Source: Microstegium vimineum (Eukaryota > Streptophyta > Magnoliopsida > Poales > Poaceae). Taken from it: 64,000 bases of DNA. The DNA lies in contig CM039140.1 in the NCBI GenBank assembly GCA_022036555.1, positions 31,071,473 through 31,135,472 on the forward strand, written 5' to 3'. Shown piece by piece: positions 55,590 through 64,000 of the stretch. The position numbers and the translations under genes are program-made. Every line of letters begins with the position of its first letter. Position 1 is the stretch's first letter. Under the pieces are notes generated by a model. That model was not told where the DNA came from. It worked only from the letters and a program-made list of their open reading frames with translations, and made no database searches.

Positions 55590-56103
55590 GCGATGGAATC
55601 ACCATTGCGGCCTCCCATGCTTCCTTTTCTTGCGCTCCTTTTCCTCCTTGCGCACGGGCTCCTGCATTAATGGAGATGCCGGCAGCGCCACCTGATTCTT
55701 CCTCTTGCGCTCCTCCACCAGCCTCACTGCCGCAGCGCCATCACCACCTGATTCTTCCTCTTGCGCTCCTCCACCAGCCTCACTGCCGGCAGCGCCATCA
55801 CCGCCGAGGTTAAGGTTTGGGGAGCGACTGGTACCGGGACTTGGACTTGGATTCTGGGTTTGCCGGAGTCGGGGAGACTCCCCCACTGCCACCGCCCACC
55901 GCCACCATTGCCGCCGAGGTTAGGGTTTCGGGAGCGACGGGGACTGTGGACTCGCGCTTGGATTCCGGGGTTGTCGGAGGTCGAGGAGACTCCGAGGAAG
56001 CCGCTGTGGCCTCCGCCAGCTCCCTGTGCTTCTTCCTCCTCCGCTTCTTCTGCCGCGAAGCCTCCAGCTCCTCTGCCGTCGCCGCCAGCGCCGGCGCAGA
56101 CAT
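55590..56103 (-). pseudogene. MBD4L: Candidate first exon of the MBD4-like gene (unit 3)
   Basis: ATG at 56103 reads MSAPALAATAEELEASRQKK and RRRKKHRELAEATAASSESP, an Ala/Lys/Arg-rich start compatible with a nuclear protein, then Pro/Ser-rich sequence. PVAPETLTS and LPASPLMQEPVRKEEKERK relate it to unit 1 (VSPLMEEPVRRGKKAQE). Inside, a 56-bp unit is duplicated (first copies at 55691 and 55747); because 56 is not a multiple of three, the two copies are read in different frames. Assignment as first exon rests on position and basic composition. Confidence 0.45.
55691..55802. repeat. 56-bp direct duplication
   Basis: CCTGATTCTTCCTCTTGCGC starts at 55691 and again at 55747 and the following sequence repeats through GCAGCGCCATCACC. 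Two units in tandem, nearly identical, so recent. Confidence 0.85.
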
Positions 56104-57156
56104 AGCGCAGGGCAGTAATAAGAACCAGGCGGGGGGGACCGCCTCAGCGCTCGGCGGTGGGCCGGCGGCGGATTGGAAGTGAAGCCTATGCTTTCCACCA
56201 AATCACGGATTGGGAAGTGAATGGAAACGCCAAGAAAATGGGGAATAGATACGGAGTAGATGGAAGCCAAACGGCCAAGCCCAAAAAAAAACAACCATAA
56301 TTACTTTTCACGGGAAACTCTGCTGAGGTTGCCGCTAAAAATATATACTCCGTATTGTATATATCTAGTTACTATATATACGAAGTAGTATATATACGAA
56401 GTAGATGGAAAATTAATTTTAGTGCAGTGGAAAAGACTTTTTTTTTGGCACCACCAAATAGAACGGCTCGGTCTCCCTTCTATGCAAATAATTATCACAT
56501 GAAATTATCCTTAAAGGAATTTAATAACCTCTTAAAAAGTTATCCTTACAAAGTTATAAGAAATGAAAATAGTGTAATCTTTGTGGTTCTCTGATCTTTT
56601 TTAAATGTAGCTTTCTGAATAGTGTTACTTTTATAATAATTAAAAAAATAATACTAAAAACACAATAAATTAATATTTCATCCGATTTGAATATAAATTG
56701 TTTCAGATTTGTCCTATGTTAAATTTATCTAATTTTGACCAAAATATTCCTAATTTGATTTTCTATCAATATGATCAAAGCTATAGAAGTACTACCTCTG
56801 TTCCAAATTATAATTCGTTTGACTTTTGAACCCCAAATTTAATCACTCGTTTTATTCAAATTTTTGTGCAAAATATCACTTCTTTTGGTATAACTTGCTT
56901 ATTTATTAAATAGTCTATAAGAATGACTTAAAATTTGATCCATAAATTTTTTCAATAAGACGAGTGGTCAAATTTGAGGTCAAAAAAGTCAAACGAATTA
57001 TAATTTAAAACAGAGGGAGTACTTGTTACAAAAATATTTCTCTTTAAGAAGGAACTTGTTATTAGAGATCTAATAGTTTATTGAAACTATTACACTATTC
57101 AATTAAGTTAAACTACAGTAATTGATTCTATAAACTCATGTTCCTAAATAAATTAT
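56104..57156. other. AT-rich 5' flank of the MBD4-like gene
   Basis: No gene. It includes a 15-bp direct repeat TATATACGAAGTAG near 56374-56402 and, apart from the MITE at 56792-57019, no recognised element. Promoter elements of the gene should lie here, but none can be named with confidence. Confidence 0.5.
56792..57019. mobile_element. Stowaway-type MITE
   Basis: CTACCTCTGTTCCAAATTAT at the left and CAGAGGGAG at the right end, with a long internal complementarity (AATTATAATTCGTTTGACTT facing AGTCAAACGAATTATAATTT). TA on both sides (56790-56791 and 57020-57021). 228 bp. This is the classic structure of a grass Stowaway element. Confidence 0.9.
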
Positions 57157-57304
57157 TGTCGGGTACGAAGGTAAGGGTACCCTAAACCCTTCGATAAATT
57201 AACGCTAAACATAGCAACCATTTTTAAGGCAAGGATCAGCCTACTGTTCGGTAAGACGCGGCCCATCAATCGAGGGCCCCCACTACACCGACTGCGGAAA
57301 CCAG

Positions 57305-57440
57305 CCACTCGACGACGGACGAGGGTCGGACGAACGACCCCCGGCTCTACCTCGACGACGGACGAGGGGTCGGGCGAACGACCCCCCGGCTCTACCTCGA
57401 CGACGGACGAGGGGTCAAACGAACGATCCCCCGCTCTACT
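57305..57440 (+). repeat. LTR minisatellite, three units of about 45 bp (copy 3)
   Basis: Units start GACGACGGACGAGGG and end CGGCTCTACCTC. Reference for the expanded array in copy 1. Confidence 0.8.
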
Positions 57441-58023
57441 ACCTCGACTTCGGCCCCCTCAACCTGTCGACGCCTCGACCTTCCAAGCGCCGTCGACGGA
57501 CGAGAGCTCGATTAACCCAACCACTCCGGCATGGGTAAAAGTAAAACCACCTGACGACATGGGCGCCTGCGTCCACTGTCAAATCCGCCAACTCCCCGTC
57601 CAGTCCCCGACTCCCGACGACTGTGCCGCCACTCTGCCGCCACAATACGCAAGTACGGACTTCTACAGTACCCTCGGAAAGTGAACAGTGCGACCCTCGA
57701 CGACGGCCTCGGGAACGTGACAGAGTCATACGGGTTCGCCCCCCCCCCCCCCCGCTCGACCGAGGGCTCGACCCCCTCCTCTTCAACAACTCCGGTACGG
57801 AAGACGTCCCATCTGCCCCGTCCCGCTTCGGCCAGGGGACTCGTGCCCGCCTGCGAATATTGTACTGCGACGACTTCTACTGATGCCACGACCGGGAACA
57901 CCTGAAGGACGGAAGACCACGCCCGCCACAGTGCTCGATGTCTCTTCGCCAACACTGTGCCGTAGATGCGCCGCCCATACTTCTACTATTAGGACCCTGT
58001 ACCCTCGAGTCTCCCCCTTGGTC

Positions 58024-58031
58024 TATAAAAG
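58024..58031 (+). promoter_or_regulatory. LTR promoter TATA box (copy 3)
   Basis: TATAAAAG in the context GGTCTATAAAAGGGGACG, the same as in the other LTRs. Predicted to drive rightward transcription into the leader and the gap. Confidence 0.55.
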
Positions 58032-58386
58032 GGGACGCCGAGGTAGATGAAAAGGGGCTCTTCAGAGACTTCTTTTTCCAGGTTTCTCTTTGAGGACTCC
58101 AATCTGATTTTGGTTCTCAAGGACCCTAGACCACACCACACACACAAAACCGCTCGAATCGACCCCTCGGGTGGCCGACTCCGTGTAACACTGCTTGTAC
58201 CCCCCCTGTACGAGCACGCTTTGGGTGCGAGATAATACAAGTCATCCTCCCCCGCTGGACGTAGGGCCTTCTTTGCCCGAACCAGGATAAATCTTGTGTC
58301 CATCTTGCATCACGTCTGAGAGAGGGAGCACGTGATATACAAATTTACTCGTTGGTGGTCTTGACCCCCGGGTCATAACACCGACA

Positions 58387-58659
58387 GTTGGCGCGCCAGG
58401 TAGGGGCATTCGCGTGTCGATCAACTCCGAACTACTCTCTCAGATGGATTCCACCATCCCAACCGTTCCCGTTCAACACCGTCATCTGGTTCGGCAGTCT
58501 AGGGTTCGTTTCTACGACCAGGGCGACTTCATAGTCTTTTCGTTCCACCCGTAGCCTAGACGTCAGCAGTTCCGCTGTACCGGAGCCAGCTAGGATCAGA
58601 CGACGGGCCCCCCCGCTTGCAACTCTAGCCTCATCAGAGGAGGCCGAGCGACTTTTGAC
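58387..58659 (+). mobile_element. Primer binding site and leader of family 1 copy 3, cut by the gap
   Basis: GTTGGCGCGCCAGGTAGGGG at 58387-58406 equals the copy 2 site. The following 250 bp match the copy 2 leader in opposite orientation (52433-52660): GATGGATTCCACCATCCC, GAACACCGT and GGAGCCAGCTAGGATCAGAC. It ends at N58660. The rest of this element is missing from the window. Confidence 0.85.
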
Positions 58660-58759
58660 NNNNNNNNNNNNNNNNNNNNNNNNNNNNNNNNNNNNNNNNN
58701 NNNNNNNNNNNNNNNNNNNNNNNNNNNNNNNNNNNNNNNNNNNNNNNNNNNNNNNNNNN
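58660..58759. other. Assembly gap of 100 N
   Basis: Exactly 100 N, a conventional placeholder for a gap of unknown size. Sequence to the right is not the expected continuation of family 1, so contigs were joined here. Confidence 0.95.
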
Positions 58760-59480
58760 CAAAAACAACGCACAAAAAACAGCAGAGCTTTGTCGAGGAG
58801 AAAATTAGTACATTCACCGCAAGGTGAAGTGTACCCACTTAGTCCCCGAGCATGGTAGCAGGTGAAGTATGCACGTGGTGCCATGCTTTATAAAATAGTG
58901 CATAAGGTATGTAAATGAAGATTGAAGCATGAGTTTTGTTAAAAACGACTGCAAATACCCATAGTCTCCGAGCCTGATATAAGGAAGTTAAAGCTTCTTG
59001 TATCAGGATCAAGTATGTAGAGAATAAAGGTACGGAATACTAGTTTAGTAATAAACGACTGCGAATACCCGTAGTCCCCGAGCCTGATGAAAGGAGCTTG
59101 GAGAGATTCTTGCATCGGGGTCATTTTTTTTATTCGCAGTCCCCGGGCGTCAGTCCCCGGTGTTGTCCTTTGATGCCTTAGCCGTAGTCCCTGAGCGTTG
59201 CTCGGCGTGACATTGGACAAAGCCCCCGAACCTGGTCGGGGATGCGATCAACACTCGGGGTGGTAGTTGGTGTCGACGAAGTCCCTGAGTGTGTTTGTAC
59301 TGTCCACTCGGCCAGATTATTGTAGTCATCCGCTTTGGCTGCACAAAAATAACAAAGATGCGCACCCAGTCCCCGGGACTGTAGCGTTGGTGATATTGCA
59401 AAGAAAAATTATTAGCCTTAAATCATGTAATTGACTATAAGTGAATGTATAAGGAAGTGGAAGTAAATGGGCCGTGTTTT
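58760..59480. repeat. LTR-like repeat DNA, left of the F-box gene
   Basis: Contains two 110-bp spaced units, AACGACTGCAAATACCC with ATAGTCTCCGAGCCTGAT at 58944 and AACGACTGCGAATACCC with GTAGTCCCCGAGCCTGAT at 59054. More AGTCCCCGAG, AGTCCCCGG and AGTCCCTGAG motifs run to about 59375. Such GTCCCCGAG series are common in grass LTRs, but neither TG nor CA ends can be fixed. It may be the 3' LTR of the gag-protease element whose coding part lies at 61500-64000. Confidence 0.45.
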
Positions 59481-59814
59481 TATCTGCGTGATTATCGGCC
59501 TGTTTTTGGAGTGCAATAGGCAGGCGGCGTGGCGGTTCCGTATTTGATCATTGTGGTTTCCCAAAAACCCTTGAAGTCGAAGCACCGCGCCGCTTGGTAC
59601 TTAAGGTTATCCTGATGGTTGACAGAACGGGAAGGGTCGTGTCTCCTTGCCTTAGTTCGTCTGGGATTCGAATAGCTGACGATTCGGTGCCATATATTCT
59701 TGGTGATTCGAGGGGATTCCGATCTGTCTTGTTCAACAATCCCCATGCTTGCCACCAGCAAAGGTTGGGCGAAGGGTAGGAGAGTGCGTCGGCGCTAGGG
59801 TTTGGTCGGTGGAG
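59481..59814. other. Region upstream of the F-box-type gene
   Basis: About 330 bp without a supported ORF. It precedes the ATG at 59815 on the + strand and could hold its 5' UTR and promoter. No TATA box can be assigned. Confidence 0.4.
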
Positions 59815-60580
59815 ATGGACGGTGGTGGTGCGCGCCTTGCGGTGGCTTCTCCGCCCTGCTGGCATTGCCGGAGGACTTGGTCTTTCGGATTCTTCTTCAT
59901 GTGATCGACGACGGCGACAATGTGCGTGAGTATGCGAGGATTCGCCAATCTGCCGTCTCTTCTATCGATTTTGCGACGACGCTTCGACGATTCGGCTCGT
60001 GTCTCTTCGACGTCTTCAGGACTTTTGCCGGCCCTACTACCCTTTCCTGGAGATTGCCTTCGTGCAGCGTTTCCTCGATGTCGACCACCGTGAGGCCTTG
60101 TTCTTCCGTGGCCTGGAGCGGTTGATGGTGTTCGGGCGAGACCTTGGTGGGCAGGATCTTATTGGTAGGGCGGTTGCTGCTGAAGATGATGTTGCGATGT
60201 ACTTCAGGGCCATGATGCTGTATTATGCTAATTCGGCGAATCCGGAGGCACTTGCTATCCTTGATTGTGTCAGCGGAGGTGCCCTTCTAGATGGTCGCTT
60301 TTACGACCGAATCTTGTGTCGTCTTCGGGAGCGCTCTCGTGATGATATGCACAGGATCAGGCGACGGCTGGGGGTTTGTGCTCCGGAGGACGTGCCGGAC
60401 CTGATCGTCGTCGTCGCTCCTCACCAGTGTACTTGACACGAGTGTCGTTGCTATGGTGACCATATGCCTGGGGTCATCATGTACTGTGGCCTACAATGTC
60501 GAATTCATCATGAGTTTGATCTCTGGACTAGGGACATTAGTGAGGTGGTCACTTATCGCATCAGTAGGATGAAGTTGTAA
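59815..60580 (+). pseudogene. F-box-type gene with Cys/His-rich tail, broken
   Basis: ATG at 59815 reads MDGGGARLAVASPP; one base shift leads to LPEDLVFRILLHVIDDGDNV, an F-box start, then REYARIRQ. A second shift leads to RRLQDFCRPYYPFLE, REALFFRGLERLMVFGRDLG, AMYFRAMMLYYANSANPEAL and RLRERSRDDMHRIRRRLGVC. The tail is HQCT, TGA, HECRCYGDHMPGVIMYCGLQ and CRIHHEFDLWTRDISE, with stop at 60578. The same architecture is known from plant F-box proteins like At2g35280. F-box proteins recruit substrates to SCF ubiquitin ligases. The in-frame TGA at 60434-60436 fits a C-to-T change of CGA and would remove the Cys/His tail. Confidence 0.65.
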
Positions 60581-60746
60581 TCGCTGGAATAACTTGTCTT
60601 TGGGTGTGGTCTCTTGAAGTCTCAACTTTATTGTCATGTTCTATTTTGCTGCAGGACGACGATAATTTGTATCTCGGATGCAAGTAGTCGGACGTATAAG
60701 TGAAAACTACAAAGCTGTAATATATCCGGGGCGGTGAGCTTTTGTT
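60581..60746 (+). other. 3' flank of the F-box-type gene
   Basis: A GCTGCAG acceptor-like site near 60649-60655 suggests a spliced 3' UTR, but no donor could be fixed. No ORF. Confidence 0.3.
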
Positions 60747-61091
60747 TCACTTGTGTGTCCTGTCGTGCCTGCTAAGTCGTGAGCCATAGCGATGAATCGT
60801 TCTGCCTTGGGTCTCAAATAGTCCAGGTCGTAGGGCTAGCGCCACTTCACGCGTAGGATACATAAGGACTCCCAAGGAGGCACGCTGCTGGCAATCCACG
60901 ACGCAGAGGGCGAACAACTCATGCACACTTTGGATGATACCAGAGACATATCCTTTTTCTAAGAGGATCAATCGTGGCGTGACTAGGGCCCGTGGAGACC
61001 GTTCCTGCAGACGCTGGGCGAAAAGCCATGCTGCTTGTAGAGTCATCGACCGTATCGTGGTCGTGTACAGATTCTGGGCATATAGCCTCAT
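60747..61091 (-). CDS. Unrecognised ORF, 114 codons
   Basis: ATG at 61091 (CAT on the + strand), stop at 60747. The protein starts MRLYAQNLYTTTIRSMTLQA and includes FAQRLQERSPRALVTPRLIL and GVLMYPTREVALALRPGLFE. Moderately Leu/Arg-rich with no transmembrane segment. No family recognised. It may be a remnant of a gene or of the surrounding element, or a chance frame. Confidence 0.25.
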   Translation of the reverse strand: MRLYAQNLYTTTIRSMTLQAAWLFAQRLQERSPRALVTPRLILLEKGYVSGIIQSVHELFALCVVDCQQRASLGVLMYPTREVALALRPGLFETQGRTIHRYGSRLSRHDRTHK

Positions 61092-61495
61092 GGCTCCTGA
61101 CCCAGATGATACCGCCCGGTTGCTGGGGAAATATCATTTGGGAGGTTTGTCAACATAGTCGTAGTGCTTAGGGTAGCTACTTCTATTCACTATGACCCAT
61201 TGACAGACCAGCTTCGGGAGCTTTCTGGTTTTGGCCAGGCTGTTTGGAGAAACGCCCTGTTGCGTTTTGGCGAGGTCGTCGAAACACTATGGGAGTGCTT
61301 TGGAGAGGTCGTCGATCGTTAGTAGCCGTACTGTCACGGTCGTCGCACGCCGTGAGCGATGTGTTCACATACCATGTTCAGTTAGGTAACATATACGGGA
61401 ATCGAAGAACCTTTATTTATTGTTTGGAGATAAACAATACAAACTTTATTGAACTATGCTTATATTGAGACATATCGCGTTGTTCGGAGCTAGCA
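61092..61495. other. Noncoding stretch after the gag-protease ORF
   Basis: Between the unknown ORF and the stop of the gag-protease frame (near 61497). TTATTTATTGTTTGGAGATA and TTTATTGAAC near 61410-61455. No RT or integrase motif on either strand. Confidence 0.4.
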
Positions 61496-62738
61496 ACCTC
61501 TATACTTGTTCGTTGGCGGGGTTGGGAGTGGTAGCTGCTTGTTCTTCTTCCTTCTGTTTCTTCGCGACCGGGCTGTCACTTGCTTCAGAGTTGTACGTGT
61601 CCAGGACACAGGGCTTCTCGACGGCGTTTATCGTCTCCTGTTCGCATTCGTATGCGATCTTCAGGTTGGTGCGAAGGCTGAGGATGTCTTGCTACGTCGG
61701 GATCTTTAACACCATGTAGGTGTAGTGCGGAACTGCCATGAGCTTGGCAAGTGCTGGTCGACCAAGTATCGCGTGGTAAGCTGTTTCGAAGTCGGCAATG
61801 ATGAAGTTGATGTGTTCCACCCTGAAGTGTTCTTGATTGCCGAACTGTACGGGGAGGGTGATCTGGCCTACCGGTGTTGAGGCCTTATTCGGGATGATCC
61901 CCCCGAAGGTGAAATTCGCGGGCATGAGGTCTTTCTTGGAGTATTCGAGTTGGTGGAATGCGTCGGCGAAGATGATGTTTAATGCGCTGCCACCATCGAC
62001 TAGCACCTTCCTGAAGCAGCACGTGGCGATGGTTGGATCAATGATGAGCTGGAAGCGACCAGGGTATCTATAATCTGTCCACTCGTCTTCTGCGGTGAAG
62101 CTGATGGGTTGTTCTGACCAGTCTAGATGGCGAGTGTTGTTCGAACCCTCACCTGCTGCTGCTACTGAGTAGACGTCCTTGCGTACCTGACGACGTTTCC
62201 TCTCTCCTTCAACAACCACGGCGCCTTCGAAGATGGAGTACGTCATTGATGGTGGGCGAAACTCCGGTGCTGGTGGTTCTTGGTCTCTTCCCTTGTCGGA
62301 GTCGTCCTTTTTTGCCCTCTTGTCTCCTCTTCCCTTTACCACCGACTCGAGGAGATCGCAGTCGCACATGGAGTGCTTGGCGTTCTTGTGTATGGGGCAT
62401 GGGCCATTGAGGATCTTATCGTAGCTTTCATCGTAGCTCTTCTTTGGTTGGGCATTCGTATTGGCAACGTAACGATTGTCTCGCCTCTAATCGTACCTCA
62501 GCGGGTAACGCTCAGAGTTTCCCGATCGGTAGTCCCGGTAATTTCCAGCCCTTCCATCGCTACGGTAGTCTGATCGGCAGTCGCTGTCCCTTTCGTGCTC
62601 TGGGGAGCGAGAGTAGCATCGCCTGTTTTCCCTGCTTCATGCTGCGTCATCTTGGTTGGCGTAGGGATTCGCAATCGTCATGAGTTCTTCTATAGTCATC
62701 ACGTTCTTCCGTGCCAACTTGTTTCTGAGCTCCTCGAC
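61496..62738 (-). pseudogene. Protease end of a gag-protease-only gypsy element
   Basis: A long open frame (62369-61692) reads MCDCDLLESVVKG, preceded in another frame by a C-x3-H...C zinc-knuckle-like segment (CPMHKNAKHSMCDC). Then come PPSMTYSIFEGAVVVEGERK, QLIIDPTIATCCFRKVLVDG and GGSALNIIFADAFHQLEYSK (catalytic Asp in VDGGS), and AILGRPALAKLMAVPHYTYM. After a frame change it ends TNLKIAYECEQE, VAKKQKEEEQAATTPNPANE and a stop near 61497. RT would be expected next but is absent. The element therefore seems non-autonomous, relying on a relative for RT and integrase. Confidence 0.7.
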
Positions 62739-64000
62739 TCACAGACCGTTGGTGAAGATGGCAATGGCCTCCGGATTGGAGATCTCTGTGATACTTAAGC
62801 GTTTATCGGCGAAGCGCCTGATGTACTCGCGGAGACTCTCGTTGCTCCTCTGGCAAACGTTTTCCAAGTCGTAACGTGTCCCCGGCTGGACACACGTGGC
62901 TTTGTATGTCTTGATGAAATTTTCTTTGAGCTGTTCCCAGCTATCGATCATGCCTTCAGGGATCTTCTGGAGCCAACTGTTAGTTGTGGTCGACATCATC
63001 ACCGGGAGGTAGTTGGCCATGACATCTTGGTTTCCTCCCGAAGCGTATACGACGATCTCGTAGGTGGACGCCCATTGCTCTGGGTTTATCTTGCCATCGT
63101 ACTTGTCCACCGACGTTACTCTGAAATTCAGGGGCCACCGGACGGCACGCAGGTGAGGGGAGAGAGGGCGCAAGTTTCCAACAGGTGGTGGTGCTAGGTC
63201 GCGTTGATGATTACCGTCATGCCGCGGAGATCTGCGTCGGTATTCCCTTGGAGGGCTTCGTCGCGCCGGCTCCGGTGTTTGCTCACGTCGAGGGTTGTCG
63301 TGTACTTCACCATCGCGTGGTGGAGATCTTCGCCTGTGCTCCCGCGGGGGGGGGGGGGGGTTCGGCGTGCTTGCTTTGGTGTTCGCTCACGACGAATGTT
63401 GTCGCGCTCCTCCCCGTCGCGTGGCGGGGATCTTCGCCTGTGCTCCCGCGGGGGGCTTCTGGGGTGGTTTCTGCTGTGAGACTGGTCGGAGAATTCGGAC
63501 GGGTGAGCCGCCTTGTTGACATGAACCACCGTCGCCATGAAGTGGGATCCTATCTTCTCTGTCTCGGGTGTGGGGGGGAGTTTGGACAACTCGCAGGTTG
63601 CTGCTGCCAGGTTGGCGCTCGGAGTTGGGTATACCGGAACGTTGCCTATTTGGTCGAACTCGTGCTGGAGATTGCGTCCTGGCATGCAACCTCCGTTTCT
63701 CTGATCCCGCTCGCGATGTTCACGTGCAAGTCGTTCGCGTTCGCGGTGCTCCTCGTCTCGCTTCTCTTGCTCGATGTGCTCCCGTTCGCGCCGTTGTGCG
63801 TGCTCGGCGTTGTGCTGCTCTCTCGGGATACGATCGGCCTCCGTTTCGTTGTCGCGGGGGGCGCTGTCGGCGGAGACTTGAAAAATCATCCCCCCGAAGC
63901 CTAGGGGAAACTCTAGGAAGTTGCTGGTCGCTCCCGAGGAATCGGGTGCTTCAGGTCTCGTGGTGGTGACCGAGTCTGATGAAACCGTGCCATCGAGGGA
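62739..64000 (-). pseudogene. gag of the same element, running off the right edge
   Basis: 63194-64000 is open to the window edge: SNFLEFPLGFGGMIFQVSAD, then a Glu/Arg/His-rich segment (REQHNAEHAQRREREHIEQE), charged and likely helical, then Pro/Arg-rich sequence. After a frame change near 63215 the capsid core reads PPPVGNLRPLSPHLRAVRWP, LNFRVTSVDKYDGKINPEQW, LPVMMSTTTNSWLQKIPEGM, NFIKTYKATCVQPGTRYDLE and QRSNESLREYIRRFADKRLS, typical of Retrotrans_gag. NKLARKNVMTIEELMTIANP (about 62650-62710) follows in a third frame. Gag start and 5' LTR lie right of the window. Open stretches of more than 140 codons make this one of the best preserved coding regions here. Confidence 0.75.

Larger units (their letters stand above)
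32956..56103 (-). pseudogene. MBD4L: MBD4-like DNA glycosylase gene, split by a retrotransposon
   Basis: Exons on the - strand: 5' part at 55590-56103 (candidate first exon), duplicated middle parts at 53878-55140, then across the inserted element 37918-38206, 37141-37338, 36894-37003 and 32956-33039. Together they give the order seen in plant MBD4-like glycosylases: low-complexity N-terminus, LSAAEKRSDKYRRLPLDQLV, DPWKVIVICMLLN, VRKKVKGFFKRYPDPQTAYT, GLQHVKTNRIQKFS, the helix-hairpin-helix C-G-V-G-K and DHKLVDYWNYV with the catalytic Asp. These enzymes remove thymine or uracil mispaired with guanine in the nucleus during base excision repair. A 15.7-kb element sits inside a coding exon, so no full product can be made. 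Three one- or two-base shifts also occur, possibly sequencing errors. Confidence 0.75.
57157..58386 (+). repeat. 5' LTR of family 1 copy 3
   Basis: TGTCGGGTACGAAGG at 57157 through CCGACA at 58386; 1230 bp. Followed by a primer binding site and leader, so this is a 5' LTR read rightward. Minisatellite of about three units at 57305-57440, TATA box at 58024. Inserted in AT-rich DNA (flank ATTAT) in inverted orientation to copy 2. Confidence 0.9.

Noticed and set aside
59850..61500. RT or integrase for the gag-protease element
   Set aside because: No YxDD, IDFRxxN, FDG, CxxC-type or D-D-E motif found on either strand in this stretch.
63185..63904. 239-codon + strand ORF rich in Val, Leu and Cys that looks like a membrane protein
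   Set aside because: It lies exactly opposite a Glu/Arg-rich part of gag; antisense of such codons gives hydrophobic residues.

Overview
The window looks like nuclear DNA of a grass (Poaceae). This rests on Ty3/gypsy LTR retrotransposons carrying an antisense extra ORF of the putative gypsy-type transposon kind (PF04195-like) or the plant-mobile-domain kind, Stowaway-type MITEs with the CTCCCTCYGT end and TA target sites, a plant LINE with a zf-RVT tail, and two broken host-type plant genes with introns. Nothing looks prokaryotic. The species cannot be fixed from the sequence alone. No tRNA, rRNA or CRISPR array was seen.

Layout. 1-11538: 3' part of a decayed Ty3/gypsy element (family 1, copy 1, + strand): RNase H, integrase, tandem repeats, antisense ORF, truncated 3' LTR. 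11538-32435: two family 2 elements on the - strand in a chain, LTR(fragment)-internal A-LTR-internal B-LTR, sharing the middle LTR. Internal A has lost most of pol. Internal B keeps gag, protease, RT, RNase H and integrase, plus an antisense plant-mobile-domain ORF. 32436-57156: an MBD4-like DNA glycosylase gene on the - strand. It is split by a 15.7-kb family 1 element (copy 2, 38207-53877, - strand) inserted in a coding exon, carries a LINE and a MITE in an intron, and has its 5' part duplicated in tandem. 57157-58659: 5' LTR, primer binding site and leader of a third family 1 element (+), ending at a 100-N gap (58660-58759). 58760-64000: repeat-rich LTR-like DNA, a broken F-box-type gene (+), an unrecognised ORF, and a gag-protease ORF (-) with no visible RT or integrase that runs off the right edge.

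How the parts work together. Both gypsy families have the order LTR, gag, protease, RT, RNase H, integrase, antisense extra ORF, LTR, an arrangement known from the Tat lineage. In both families the extra ORF is preceded by a TATA-like box and would be transcribed against the genomic RNA. The family 1 insertion in the glycosylase exon can be read at base level, because a duplicated copy of that exon at 54685-54720 preserves the unoccupied target.

Most reading frames are broken by single-base insertions and deletions, often in homopolymers. The two LTRs of copy 2 also differ mainly by such indels. Many frame breaks may therefore be consensus errors in the assembly, so pseudogene calls based only on frameshifts are provisional. 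Element boundaries given by TG...CA ends are firm to a few bases; domain limits inside decayed polyproteins are approximate.
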